Shown: one piece after another, positions 57,178-64,000 of the stretch
Position numbering within the stretch: the first letter of the stretch is position 1
How the letters are laid out: each line of letters opens with the position of its first letter
Assembly: GCA_040218145.1 (NCBI GenBank)
Contig: JAVJQK010000127.1
Span: 1-64,000, forward strand
From: Sandaracinaceae bacterium
Lineage (GTDB): Bacteria > Myxococcota_A > Polyangia > Polyangiales > Sandaracinaceae
DNA length: 64,000 nucleotides
Direction of reading: 5' to 3'
Notes under the pieces: model-generated
What the model saw: only the letters and a program-made list of their open reading frames with translations
What the model was told of the DNA's origin: nothing
Database searches by the model: none
Position numbers and translations under genes: made by a program

Positions 57178-57773
57178 CGCGGGCCGTCGTGTGGGTCAGC
57201 GTCGGCGCGCTGCTGGCGCTCGGTTGCAGCCCGAGCGTGCACCGCTGGACGCGGCCAGACGGCGTCACGCAGGAGGTCATGAGCCACGACCGCGGCCTCC
57301 AACCCTGTCCCCGCGGCGGCAGCAACCACTGCGACTGCGACTCTGACGGCGACTGCGCGGAGCGTCCCGGCGGGGAGTGTCACCCCGGCTTCCCGGACGG
57401 CGGCACGACCGGCTACGACCCGGGCCTCGTGCAGACCTGTCGCTATGCCGAGTGCCGGGCCGACGTGGACTGTGGCGAGGGCGCGCTCTGCATCCCGCGG
57501 GGCTTCCTCGCCCCCGTCGAGCGCTGCATCGCGGCCACCTGCCGGAGCAGCGCCGACTGCACCCGTGCCGCTGGCGGGGCCTGTCGCGTGATGTCGACCG
57601 GGCGCGGCGCGACCTACGAGGCGCACTGCGTGTATCCGGACGATCCGTGCGACCCCGTCGGAGGCCGCGGCTGCGCGCCCGTGGAAGACTCGTCCGGAGA
57701 CGCTCGAGAGCAACAGTGCGTGTTCAGCGGAGGCGCGGCGCGCTGCGCCCCCGTCCCCGACCCCGTCCCCTGA
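57174..57773 (+). CDS. Cys-rich lipoprotein with repeated DxDC-type modules
   Basis: 199 aa; signal MTRAVVWVSVGALLALGC (lipobox ALGC, Cys 18). The mature part consists of Cys-rich modules typical of myxobacterial surface proteins: CDCDSDGDCAERPGGECHPGF, CRYAECRADVDCGEGALCIP, CRSSADCTRAAGGACRVMS and a last CDPVGGRGCAPVED. Each should form internal disulfides. No catalytic motif. It is coupled to the zinc protein by an ATGA overlap. Confidence 0.8.
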   Translation: MTRAVVWVSVGALLALGCSPSVHRWTRPDGVTQEVMSHDRGLQPCPRGGSNHCDCDSDGDCAERPGGECHPGFPDGGTTGYDPGLVQTCRYAECRADVDCGEGALCIPRGFLAPVERCIAATCRSSADCTRAAGGACRVMSTGRGATYEAHCVYPDDPCDPVGGRGCAPVEDSSGDAREQQCVFSGGAARCAPVPDPVP

Positions 57774-58094
57774 CCGATCTCAGGGCGCGGGCGCGCTCAG
57801 ATCCTCGTCGTAGGGCGACCACGGACGGGTCGACGTCGCCCTCGGCGATACCCCGATGTACCCCGAACCCCGCGGGCGCGGCGGCTCCCGAATCGAACGC
57901 CGTACGGCTGTCGATCACCGTACGATTCGCGCTTCCCACCGGGGGCCGAGGCCCGACTACGCTCCGCGGGTGGATCGCGACGTCCGGCCGCCCGTCTTTC
58001 TCACGCTGCCGTCCCGAGGAGCGCACGAGGCGCCCGACGACGACGGTCAGGCACCAGGCGACCCCGAAACCGGGTATCATGGTGAGCGAGACTC
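57774..58094. other. Intergenic region before the TetR gene
   Basis: 321 bp without a supportable gene: both possible short frames (57724-58080 minus, 57856-58146 plus) are Arg/Pro-rich shadows with no domain. It holds a perfect 10-bp palindrome GCCGTACGGC and, 11 bp further, a second CCGTACG half-site (about 57898-57930), which could be operators for the TetR protein encoded just downstream, and a GGTATCATGGTGAG segment next to the TetR start. Confidence 0.45.
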
Positions 58095-58718
58095 ATGGCT
58101 CGACCGGTCGACGCCGATTCCGCGCACACCTACGACTCGATCGTGAGGGCTGCGCTCGATGTGCTGAACGAGGTCGGCCTCCCCGAGAAGCTGAGCATGC
58201 GCAAGGTCGCGTCTGCGGCCGAGGTCAGCCCGGGCACGATCCAGTACTACTTCGGCTCCAAGACCGACCTGCTCGAGGCCTGCCTCGACGGCTACTACCA
58301 GCGGCTGACCTTGCTCGCGGGTCAGCTCGGCGGCTCCATGCAAGGTCGCCAGGGCTCCGAGTTCGTGGAGTACGTGGCGCGGACCCTCTTCCGCTTCGCC
58401 CGCCGCGAGCGCGCGCTCATCAAGCTCCGCATGGCGACGAACGCCCAGCGCGGCGAGCTGCACCCGCAGCGTCAGCCCGAGTTCCTGGGCGCCATGATCG
58501 TCGAGGCCGCGAAGTCGTTCGCGCCGCACATCACCGTCGACCAGCTCCACGCGCGCCTCGCGATCCAGTCGATGTCGTCGATCATGGCCCGCATGGCCCT
58601 GCTGACGGACTCCGAGCTCGAGTGCCTGACCGATCGGACCGGCGAAGAGGGCTGGGACACGGTCGAGGAGTTCGTGGTGCAGGCGGCGCGGCGCATGCTC
58701 TGCCCCGCAGAGGGCTGA
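58095..58718 (+). CDS. TetR/AcrR-family transcriptional regulator
   Basis: 207 aa. N-terminal helix-turn-helix: YDSIVRAALDVLNEVGLPEK, then LSMRKVASAAEVSPGTIQYYFGSKTDLLEACLDG, the canonical TetR pattern, followed by an all-helical effector domain (about 70-205) with RFARRERALIKLRMATNAQRGELHP. The YYFGSKTDLLEA recognition helix differs from the TetR at 24321, so it is not a paralog acting on the same site. It precedes the CheA-like gene at 58761 by 42 bp, and the two may form one transcript. Confidence 0.92.
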   Translation: MARPVDADSAHTYDSIVRAALDVLNEVGLPEKLSMRKVASAAEVSPGTIQYYFGSKTDLLEACLDGYYQRLTLLAGQLGGSMQGRQGSEFVEYVARTLFRFARRERALIKLRMATNAQRGELHPQRQPEFLGAMIVEAAKSFAPHITVDQLHARLAIQSMSSIMARMALLTDSELECLTDRTGEEGWDTVEEFVVQAARRMLCPAEG

Positions 58719-58760
58719 GCGCCCCCTTCAATCGGGAGGCGGGCCGCCGATACCCGCACC

Positions 58761-60518
58761 GTGGCTACCGACTGGCGCCTTCCCCTCTCCGCGCACCTCG
58801 CGCAACAGCTCGACGTGAACGGCCTCGCGCACGAGCTCGTCTCTCGAATCGGCGCTCGCGCCGAGGCCCCCGCCTGGGTGGTGCTCGGAGACGAGTGCTG
58901 GGCCTGGGCCGATGGGGAGGTCGCTCGCGGCCCCCTCGATGGCGACGTCGCTCGCCGCGCCGCCCTGCGATCCGACGATGGGCCCGTCTTCGACGGAGAC
59001 GTCGCCGTGATCCCGATCGGCGCGCGCGGCAGCGTGCAGATCGGCTTCGAGCCGGGGCGCCCCGACCGGGAGAGCGTGACGGCCGACGTGGCCGAGCTGG
59101 GTCCGCTGGTCGCGTCGCTCGTCGACGGCGTCGAGATGTATCAGGCGCTCGACCTCGTGGTGCAGCAGGAGATGACGGCGGCGGTGCTGCGCGAGGAGCA
59201 CATCAAGCTCTTGATGGACAGCATGACCGACGGGCTGGTGGTCTGCGCCCTCGACGGCACGGTGACCGGGACCCAGTCACGCGCGGCGCGCGACCTGCTG
59301 GGCGACTGCGAGGGCGCCAAGATCTGGGACGTGCTCGCCCCCGACGACCCCGCGATGACGCGCCTCGCCTACGAGCAGGTGGCGGAGAACCTGCTGCCGT
59401 TCGAGGTCTCGGCCTCCCTGCTGCCCACCGAGCTCGAGCGCGATGACCGCGTGCTGCGCATGAGCTACGGCGAGGTCGTCGAGGGCGGCGAGTTCGTCTA
59501 CGTCATGCTGCTCGTCCGCGACGCGACGGCCGAGGTGGCGGCCGAGCGGGCCGACGCGGAGCGCCGCCAGCTGACGAACATCGTCTCGCACCTCATCGCC
59601 GATCACGGCGGCTTCGTCTCGTTCGTGCACGAGGTCGAAGAGCTCCTGGCGTCGCTGCGCGAAGACCAGGACGAGGCGACGCTCGCCCGGCGCCTGCACA
59701 CCATCAAGGGCAACGCCGCGATCTTCGGGTTCGACTCGGTCGCCTCGCGCTGCCACGCGCTCGAGGAGCGCATCCAGAGCGGCGCCACCTTCGCGAGCGC
59801 CGACCGTGAAGACCTCGTCGCGTCCTGGCGCGAGGCGCTCGGAGGCATCAGCGCCATGCTCGACGGACACGGCGGCGGCGACCTGCTGCTCCTGCGCGGC
59901 GAGTACGACCGGCTCTGCATCGCGCTCGAGCGCGCGGGCACGCCGGAGCCGGTGCGGGAGCTCGTCGCGAGCTGGGAGAACGACGCGGTGCGCGACCTGC
60001 TCGTCACGCCGAGTCGGCAGGCCGAGCGGCTGGCGCGCAGCCTCGGCAAGCGCGTGCAGGTCGTGGTCGAGCACAACGACGCGCGGCTGCCGAACGCCGG
60101 CGCCAAGATGCTCTTCCGGAACCTCGTGCACCTCGTGCGCAACGCCATCGACCACGGCATCGAGACGCCGGAGGAGCGCGCCCGTGGCGGCAAGGCGCCG
60201 GTCGGTCGCCTCCTGATCACCACGCTCCGCGAGGCGAGCGCCTTCACGGTCTCGGTTCAGGACGACGGCCGCGGGATCGACTGGGACCGCGTCCGGGCCC
60301 TCGCCTCCGAGCGCGGGCTGCCCGCCTCCACGCCGGAGGAGCTGTTCGCGGCCCTCGCCTCCGACGGGCTCTCCACGCGCGCGCAGGCCAGCGAGATCTC
60401 CGGCCGCGGCGTCGGGCTCGGCGCGGTGCGGCAAGCGTGCGAGGGGCTCGGCGGGACGTTCGACATCCAGAGCGAGCCCGGGAGCGGCACGACCTTCCGC
60501 TGCGTGATCCCGGTCTGA
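58761..60518 (+). CDS. CheA-like histidine kinase with GAF/PAS-type sensor, Hpt and HATPase
   Basis: 585 aa from GTG 58761, soluble. About 1-130 is a GAF-like sensor and about 145-260 a PAS-like domain (LLMDSMTDGLVVCALDGTVTGTQSRAARDLLG). The Hpt domain has phospho-acceptor H313 in LHTIKGNAAIFGFDSVASRC. The CheA-type HATPase (about 415-585) carries NLVHLVRNAIDHGIETPEERARGG, QDDGRGIDWDRVR and the G2 segment SDGLSTRAQASEISGRGVGLGAV. There is no CheW-like P5 domain, the same design as the receptor kinase at 37500, but without membrane segments. No receiver or MCP gene is adjacent, so its partner must act in trans. Confidence 0.9.
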   Translation: MATDWRLPLSAHLAQQLDVNGLAHELVSRIGARAEAPAWVVLGDECWAWADGEVARGPLDGDVARRAALRSDDGPVFDGDVAVIPIGARGSVQIGFEPGRPDRESVTADVAELGPLVASLVDGVEMYQALDLVVQQEMTAAVLREEHIKLLMDSMTDGLVVCALDGTVTGTQSRAARDLLGDCEGAKIWDVLAPDDPAMTRLAYEQVAENLLPFEVSASLLPTELERDDRVLRMSYGEVVEGGEFVYVMLLVRDATAEVAAERADAERRQLTNIVSHLIADHGGFVSFVHEVEELLASLREDQDEATLARRLHTIKGNAAIFGFDSVASRCHALEERIQSGATFASADREDLVASWREALGGISAMLDGHGGGDLLLLRGEYDRLCIALERAGTPEPVRELVASWENDAVRDLLVTPSRQAERLARSLGKRVQVVVEHNDARLPNAGAKMLFRNLVHLVRNAIDHGIETPEERARGGKAPVGRLLITTLREASAFTVSVQDDGRGIDWDRVRALASERGLPASTPEELFAALASDGLSTRAQASEISGRGVGLGAVRQACEGLGGTFDIQSEPGSGTTFRCVIPV

Positions 60519-60520
60519 CG

Positions 60521-61072
60521 TCAGCCGGGTAGATCCGGCGGCGGCTCCGCGCCGAGACGCGCGGACCGGAGCGCGTGCCAGCCGATCGAGAGGCTCCCCA
60601 CCGCGAGCCCGAGCACGACGCCCGCGTCGACGATGCCGCGCCACGGCTGCGGCGTCATTCGCACCAGCAGCACGAGCGCGCTGATCCCCGCGACGAGCGA
60701 CCACGCGACGATCTTCCCGCGGCGCGTCGAGGCGAACAGGGACATGCAGTACGCGGGCGCGAGCAGCGCGGAGCCGACCGAGCGGCCTCTCCCGAGGTGG
60801 AACGCCCGCGCGACGACCCGCGGCGAGAAGCGCCGATGGAAGCCGCGCCAGCCCTCGGCGTAGCCCATGAAGATCACCCAGCCGCCGAGCAGCATCCACT
60901 GGGCGCCGCTCAGCTCCATCGCGAGCGCCTCGACCGCGATCGGCGAGAGCCGCACGATTGCGTTCATCAGCAGCGCCAGGACGCCTCCGATGCCCCAGAG
61001 GACGACGAGCCAGCCCAGCGGCGACAGCTGATGCCGCTCTCTCTCCGTCGCACTGCCGTTGCGTCGCGCCAC
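60521..61072 (-). CDS. Small multi-pass membrane protein of unknown function
   Basis: 183 aa with four hydrophobic helices (about 18-42, 55-72, 103-135, 143-165). The N-terminus is basic and polar (ARRNGSATERERHQ), favouring a cytoplasmic start. Conserved-looking polar spots include WRGFHRRFSPRVV and FHLGRGRSV in the cytoplasmic loop. No family recognised. It converges on the CheA-like gene with only 2 bp between stops. Confidence 0.75.
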   Translation of the reverse strand: MARRNGSATERERHQLSPLGWLVVLWGIGGVLALLMNAIVRLSPIAVEALAMELSGAQWMLLGGWVIFMGYAEGWRGFHRRFSPRVVARAFHLGRGRSVGSALLAPAYCMSLFASTRRGKIVAWSLVAGISALVLLVRMTPQPWRGIVDAGVVLGLAVGSLSIGWHALRSARLGAEPPPDLPG

Positions 61073-61195
61073 GCACGGCAGTCTACCCCGTCCCGCGCCG
61101 GGGCGCGCGGACGAGAGCCGATAACCTCCCCCGCATGACGGCTCCCTGGGGGTGGTCGTCGCGCTCGAGGGCGACCCAGCGCGGGCGGCTGCGCT

Positions 61196-62065
61196 CTAGA
61201 TCCAGGCCGCCGGCTCGGGCACGCGCTGCAGCGCCTCGAGCAGGGCGCGCGCGTCCGGGAAACGGTCGTCGGCCTTCTTGGAGAGCGCGCGCATCACGAT
61301 CGCCTCGAGCGACGGCTGCACCTGCAAGCCCTCCCGCGCCTCGGCCAGCGGCGGCGCGGGCGTGACCACGTGGGCCCGGATCATGCTGGCCCGGCTCTCG
61401 TGCACGAACGGCGGCCGCCCCGCGAGCAGCTCGTAGAGCAGCACCCCCGCGGCGTAGACATCGCTCCGCGCGTCCACCCGGCTGCCGATCCCCTGCTCGG
61501 GCGGCATGTAGGCGGGCGTGCCGAGCACCGTGCCTTCCGTCGTCAGCGTCGCGTGCGTGCCCCAGCGGTCCGAGTCCGTGAAGCGCGCGAGCCCGAAGTC
61601 GAGCAGCTTCGGGTGGAGCTTCGCCCCCTCGAGCACCGCCACGAACACGTTCGCCGGCTTGAGGTCTCGGTGCAATACGCCGTGCGTGTGTGCGTGTGAC
61701 AGCCCCGCGATTACGCCCATCCCGATCTCGAACGCCACGGGCAGCGGCAGCGGCTTCTTCTTCATCATCTGATCGAGCGGCAGCCCGGTCAGCAGCTCCA
61801 TCACCGTGTAGGGCGTCCCCTCGAACACCCCGTAGTCGAGGATGCGGATGAGGTGCGGGTGGTCGAGCCCGTTCAGCGCGCGCGCCTCCCGCTCGAAGCG
61901 CTCGCGCATCTCCGCGCGCGTCCCCACCACCACGTCGAGGAGCTTCACCGCGACGGCGCGCCCCTCCGCGTTGGTCGCGCGATAGACCGTGCCCGCGCCG
62001 CCGCCCCCGAGCCTGGCGACCAGCGTGTATCGGCCATCGATGACCGTGCCCGAGGCGTCCTTCAC
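61196..62065 (-). CDS. Soluble Ser/Thr protein kinase
   Basis: 289 aa from GTG 62065. The kinase domain fills the protein: RLGGGGAGTVYRA (Gly-loop with GGGGAG), lysine 41, HRDLKPANV (132-140), DFG (156-158) and PPEQ (188-191, replacing APEQ as in the kinase at 15794). No membrane helix or sensor domain follows, so it is a cytoplasmic single-domain kinase with a short C-terminal tail. The substrate is unknown. The gap to the membrane protein downstream is 123 bp. Confidence 0.9.
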   Translation of the reverse strand: MKDASGTVIDGRYTLVARLGGGGAGTVYRATNAEGRAVAVKLLDVVVGTRAEMRERFEREARALNGLDHPHLIRILDYGVFEGTPYTVMELLTGLPLDQMMKKKPLPLPVAFEIGMGVIAGLSHAHTHGVLHRDLKPANVFVAVLEGAKLHPKLLDFGLARFTDSDRWGTHATLTTEGTVLGTPAYMPPEQGIGSRVDARSDVYAAGVLLYELLAGRPPFVHESRASMIRAHVVTPAPPLAEAREGLQVQPSLEAIVMRALSKKADDRFPDARALLEALQRVPEPAAWI

Positions 62066-62124
62066 GCGCGGAAGATAGCAGCGTCCGCGCGCCTGCGACG
62101 AGCCGGACTGCTAGCCTGCACGCC

Positions 62125-62751
62125 ATGGCGGAGCTCGGCCGACGTCACCTCTTCTACGGGGACCTCAACTGCCCCTTCTGCTTCGCGCAGAACGAGCGGC
62201 TCGAGCGACTCGGCGCGCACCACCTGGTCGAGTGGCGTGGGATCGAGCACCTCCCGCGGCAGCCCGTCCCACCGGTCGACGACCCGGCCGAGCGCCGGTC
62301 GATCGCCGGCGAGCTGACGCGCCTCCGCCTCAAGGCTCCCGACGTGGAAGTGCGGGACCCCCGGATCCGCCCCAACACGCACCTGGCCACCGCGGCCGTG
62401 GCTGTGGCCGCGGAGCGCGACGGACTCGCCGCGGCGCGGCTGCGCACGGAGCTCTACCGGGCCCTCTGGCAGGAGGGTCAGGACATCTCCTCGCGCGCCG
62501 TCGTCCTGCAGCGGATCCGAGCCGCCGGGCTGGGCGCGCTGGACCTCGACGCGGGCTCCGCCGCCGTCCGCCGCTGCACCGAGGAGTGGGAGCGAGGCGC
62601 CTTCGAGCGTCGCCTGCCGGCCATCGTCTCTCGCTCGGGTGACGTCCTGCTCGGCCTCGCCACCGAGGACTCGCTCCGGAGCTTCATCTGGATGCAGCCA
62701 GCGCAGGCCGACCCCCTCGCCACCTGCGCGACCGACGACCCGAAGCGCTGA
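62125..62751 (+). CDS. DsbA-family (FrnE/HCCA-isomerase-like) thioredoxin-fold protein
   Basis: 208 aa. Near the N-terminus, RRHLFYGDLNCPFCFAQNERLERL carries a CPFC active-site-like motif (C16, C19) at the place expected for DsbA-like oxidoreductases and GST-kappa/HCCA isomerases; N-terminal FYGDxxCP(F/W)C is typical. The middle is an inserted helical domain (RSIAGELTRLRLKAPDVEV...AERDGLAAARLRTELYRALWQEGQDISSRAVV). No signal peptide, so it is cytoplasmic. Redox or isomerase activity is inferred from the family only. Confidence 0.82.
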   Translation: MAELGRRHLFYGDLNCPFCFAQNERLERLGAHHLVEWRGIEHLPRQPVPPVDDPAERRSIAGELTRLRLKAPDVEVRDPRIRPNTHLATAAVAVAAERDGLAAARLRTELYRALWQEGQDISSRAVVLQRIRAAGLGALDLDAGSAAVRRCTEEWERGAFERRLPAIVSRSGDVLLGLATEDSLRSFIWMQPAQADPLATCATDDPKR

Positions 62752-62819
62752 GCGATCCTCGCTCGGGATCCTCGGTCGGGCGCGCTGGCCCGAGGGCCGC
62801 GACGCGTCATCTTCAATCC

Positions 62820-63731
62820 ATGAGCACCAGCGTCGCCCCGCCCCCTCTCGTGCACCTCGGCCGGAGCGCGGGCGCGACGCCGTCCCGCCCGAGGCACGCC
62901 GCCTCCACCCGGCACGAGCAGCGCGACGTCACCGTGCACGGCATGCGGCTCCGCTACATCGACGTCGCGCCGAGCGGCCACGAGGACGACGAGCCCATCC
63001 TGCTCATCCACGGCCACAGCTCGCGGCTCGAGGAGTACGAGGCGCTCATCCCGCACCTCGGCGCGCGCCGCCGCGTGCTCATCCCGGATCTCCCGGGCAG
63101 CGGCTACAGCGACAAGCCCGACCGCGCCTACGACCTCGCGCTCTTCGAGGACGCGCTCCTCGGCTTCCTCGACGCGCTCGGCGTCCAGCGCGCCCACCTC
63201 GGCGGCGGCAGCCTCGGCGGCAACCTCGTGCTCCGACTCGGCCACCGCGAGCCCGAGCGCTTCGACCGCCTCGCCGCGTGGGCGCCGGCGGGCTCGTGGG
63301 ACCCGATGCGTCGCTGGGCCATCTTCGGCCGCGTCATGAAGCGGCTGCCCTTCATGTTCTGGCCCTGCCTCTGGGTGCAGTCGCGCTTCTGGTACCGCCG
63401 CGACTGGGAGGGCCGCGACGCCGCCCTGCGCGAGGTCTGGGCCTACTACCGCGAGGTCTACGGCGCGGGCTTCCACCGCATGTACTGGGAGATCGGCGTC
63501 GACCAGGCCGAGCAGAGCCTCTTCGACCGCGCGCCCGACATCCACCACCCGACCTGGCTCGCGTACGGCGACCAGGACAAGGCGCTCGACATGGACCGCG
63601 GCGTCCAGCGCCTCGCCACCCTCCTGCCCCGCGTGAAGCTCCGCGTCTTCGAAGGCGCCCGCCACTCCCTCGCCAACGAGGTCCCCGAGGAGCTCGGCCG
63701 CGAGGTCGACGCCTTCCTCGCCGAGCCGTAG
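62820..63731 (+). CDS. Alpha/beta-hydrolase
   Basis: 303 aa. After a roughly 35-residue polar N-terminus the fold is clear: VHGMRLRYIDVAPSG, oxyanion-hole HGHSSRLEEYEALIPHL, VLIPDLPGSGYSDKP, nucleophile elbow GGGSLGGN (Ser expected), the acid in WLAYGDQDKALDMDRGVQ and the catalytic His in FEGARHSLANE. This is a complete Ser-Asp-His triad. The lid region (about 150-225, Trp/Tyr/Phe-rich: PFMFWPCLWVQSRFWYRRDW) suggests a hydrophobic or lipid substrate. It follows the DsbA-like gene by 68 bp. Confidence 0.9.
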   Translation: MSTSVAPPPLVHLGRSAGATPSRPRHAASTRHEQRDVTVHGMRLRYIDVAPSGHEDDEPILLIHGHSSRLEEYEALIPHLGARRRVLIPDLPGSGYSDKPDRAYDLALFEDALLGFLDALGVQRAHLGGGSLGGNLVLRLGHREPERFDRLAAWAPAGSWDPMRRWAIFGRVMKRLPFMFWPCLWVQSRFWYRRDWEGRDAALREVWAYYREVYGAGFHRMYWEIGVDQAEQSLFDRAPDIHHPTWLAYGDQDKALDMDRGVQRLATLLPRVKLRVFEGARHSLANEVPEELGREVDAFLAEP

Positions 63732-63822
63732 CGGCCGCCAGTCGAGTTGCTAGACTGCGCGTCGATGACCGGCGCCGGCAACCGGAGGCGAACCGGCACG
63801 CTCGACATCCGCGGAGCCCTCG

Positions 63823-64000
63823 GTGGTCCTCGGCGCGGCGTGGATCGTCCGCGCCTCTCAGGTCTTCGCGCTCTCGGTCGGAGTCCTGGCCGCGTGCTTC
63901 GGAGCGGCGGAAGTGTTCGAGACGGGCGGCGCCTCCTGGCCGCTCGACGTCGCGGGCGTGGTGGCCTTCTGCTGCGGCGTCGCCGTCATGCTGCAGCTCT
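63823..64000 (+). CDS. N-terminus of a membrane protein (partial, runs off the window)
   Basis: A GTG at 63823 with GGAG seven bases upstream opens a frame reading VVLGAAWIVRASQVFALSVG, VLAACFGAAEVFETGG, ASWPLDVAGVVAFCC and GVAVMLQL, two hydrophobic helices in 59 residues. A nearby ATG (63765) in another frame encodes only Arg-rich sequence and was not chosen. The sequence ends with the window, so the family cannot be told. Confidence 0.45.
   Translation, partial: MVLGAAWIVRASQVFALSVGVLAACFGAAEVFETGGASWPLDVAGVVAFCCGVAVMLQL

Noticed and set aside
57724-58080. 118-residue minus-strand frame before the TetR gene
   Set aside because: Overlaps the 3' end of the Cys-rich lipoprotein, has no domain and an Arg-rich tail.
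63765-63999. ATG 63765 as the start of the last gene
   Set aside because: Its frame encodes Arg/Gly-rich sequence; the neighbouring frame from GTG 63823 has a ribosome binding site and membrane helices.

Overview
This 64-kb window is very GC-rich. Almost every real gene has G or C in most third codon positions. It carries four transmembrane, tail-anchored or soluble Ser/Thr kinases, many lipoproteins with Asp/Ala/Pro-rich linkers after the lipobox, NHL and 'DVWAVGG' beta-propellers, Cys-rich DxDGD-type lipoproteins, and CheA-like kinases. That mix is typical of Myxococcota, and I infer a Polyangiales/Sandaracinus-like bacterium. This is inference; no rRNA or taxonomic marker is present. No tRNA, rRNA, CRISPR array, phage or integrative element was seen.

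Layout. 1-141: right end of an IS3-family element that cut off a lipoprotein gene (139-234). 305-7017: minus-strand run of a CoA-transferase, two lipoproteins and a TPR-tailed Ser/Thr kinase, divergent from a second kinase (7055-8848). 8857-10552: GNAT acetyltransferase, a Cys-rich lipoprotein and a membrane-anchored unknown. 10635-15640: beta-propeller cluster, with four overlapping or touching minus-strand genes (DVWAVGG propeller, two NHL lipoproteins, a cytochrome-P460-like lipoprotein) facing one convergent NHL lipoprotein. 15794-19792: tail-anchored kinase, receiver protein, six-EF-hand lipoprotein, UbiA-type prenyltransferase and a DUF3253-type protein. 19874-24331: DNA-repair module (radical SAM protein overlapping a DUF4130-UdgX fusion) divergent from a repeat protein with a Tudor-like C-terminus. 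24321-26500: TetR regulator and AarF/UbiB-type kinase sharing a promoter region with two near-identical palindromes. 26505-32570: lipoprotein, Sir2 plus membrane protein, cyclophilin lipoprotein, RbfA-like protein, frameshifted RtcB RNA ligase and a lipoprotein. 32571-33531: non-coding, period-6 low-complexity DNA and a dispersed GGGCAN repeat. 33532-37378: penicillin-acylase-family lipoprotein and a small lipoprotein. 37500-41720: compact signalling operon (7TM receptor fused to a CheA-like kinase, soluble MCP-like protein, CheY). 41752-43887: GH31 glycosidase lipoprotein. 43914-48749: tandemly duplicated propeller lipoproteins plus the remnant of a third copy, with a conserved promoter. 48827-53280: plus-strand lipoproteins, including a large M19-like amidohydrolase. 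53306-53407: palindromic MITE/REP-like element. 53427-56422: minus-strand run with an enoyl-CoA hydratase, DUF1517-like protein, frameshifted YkgJ-like gene and SRPBCC protein. 56493-64000: cupin, zinc protein, TetR, GAF/PAS-Hpt-HATPase kinase, fourth Ser/Thr kinase, DsbA-like protein, alpha/beta hydrolase and a partial membrane protein.

The most interesting systems are (i) the CheA-like receptor kinase with its own MCP-like protein and CheY but no CheW, CheR or CheB; a second kinase of similar Hpt-HATPase design lies at 58761-60518; (ii) the rSAM/DUF4130-UdgX DNA-repair pair; (iii) the P460/NHL beta-propeller operon; and (iv) the duplicated lipoprotein family whose two copies keep identical TTGGCG-N17-TAGCGT promoter boxes almost abutting the start codon. 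Several genes (rtcB, the YkgJ-like gene and the third propeller copy) carry frameshifts. At least the first two could be sequencing indels rather than real decay.
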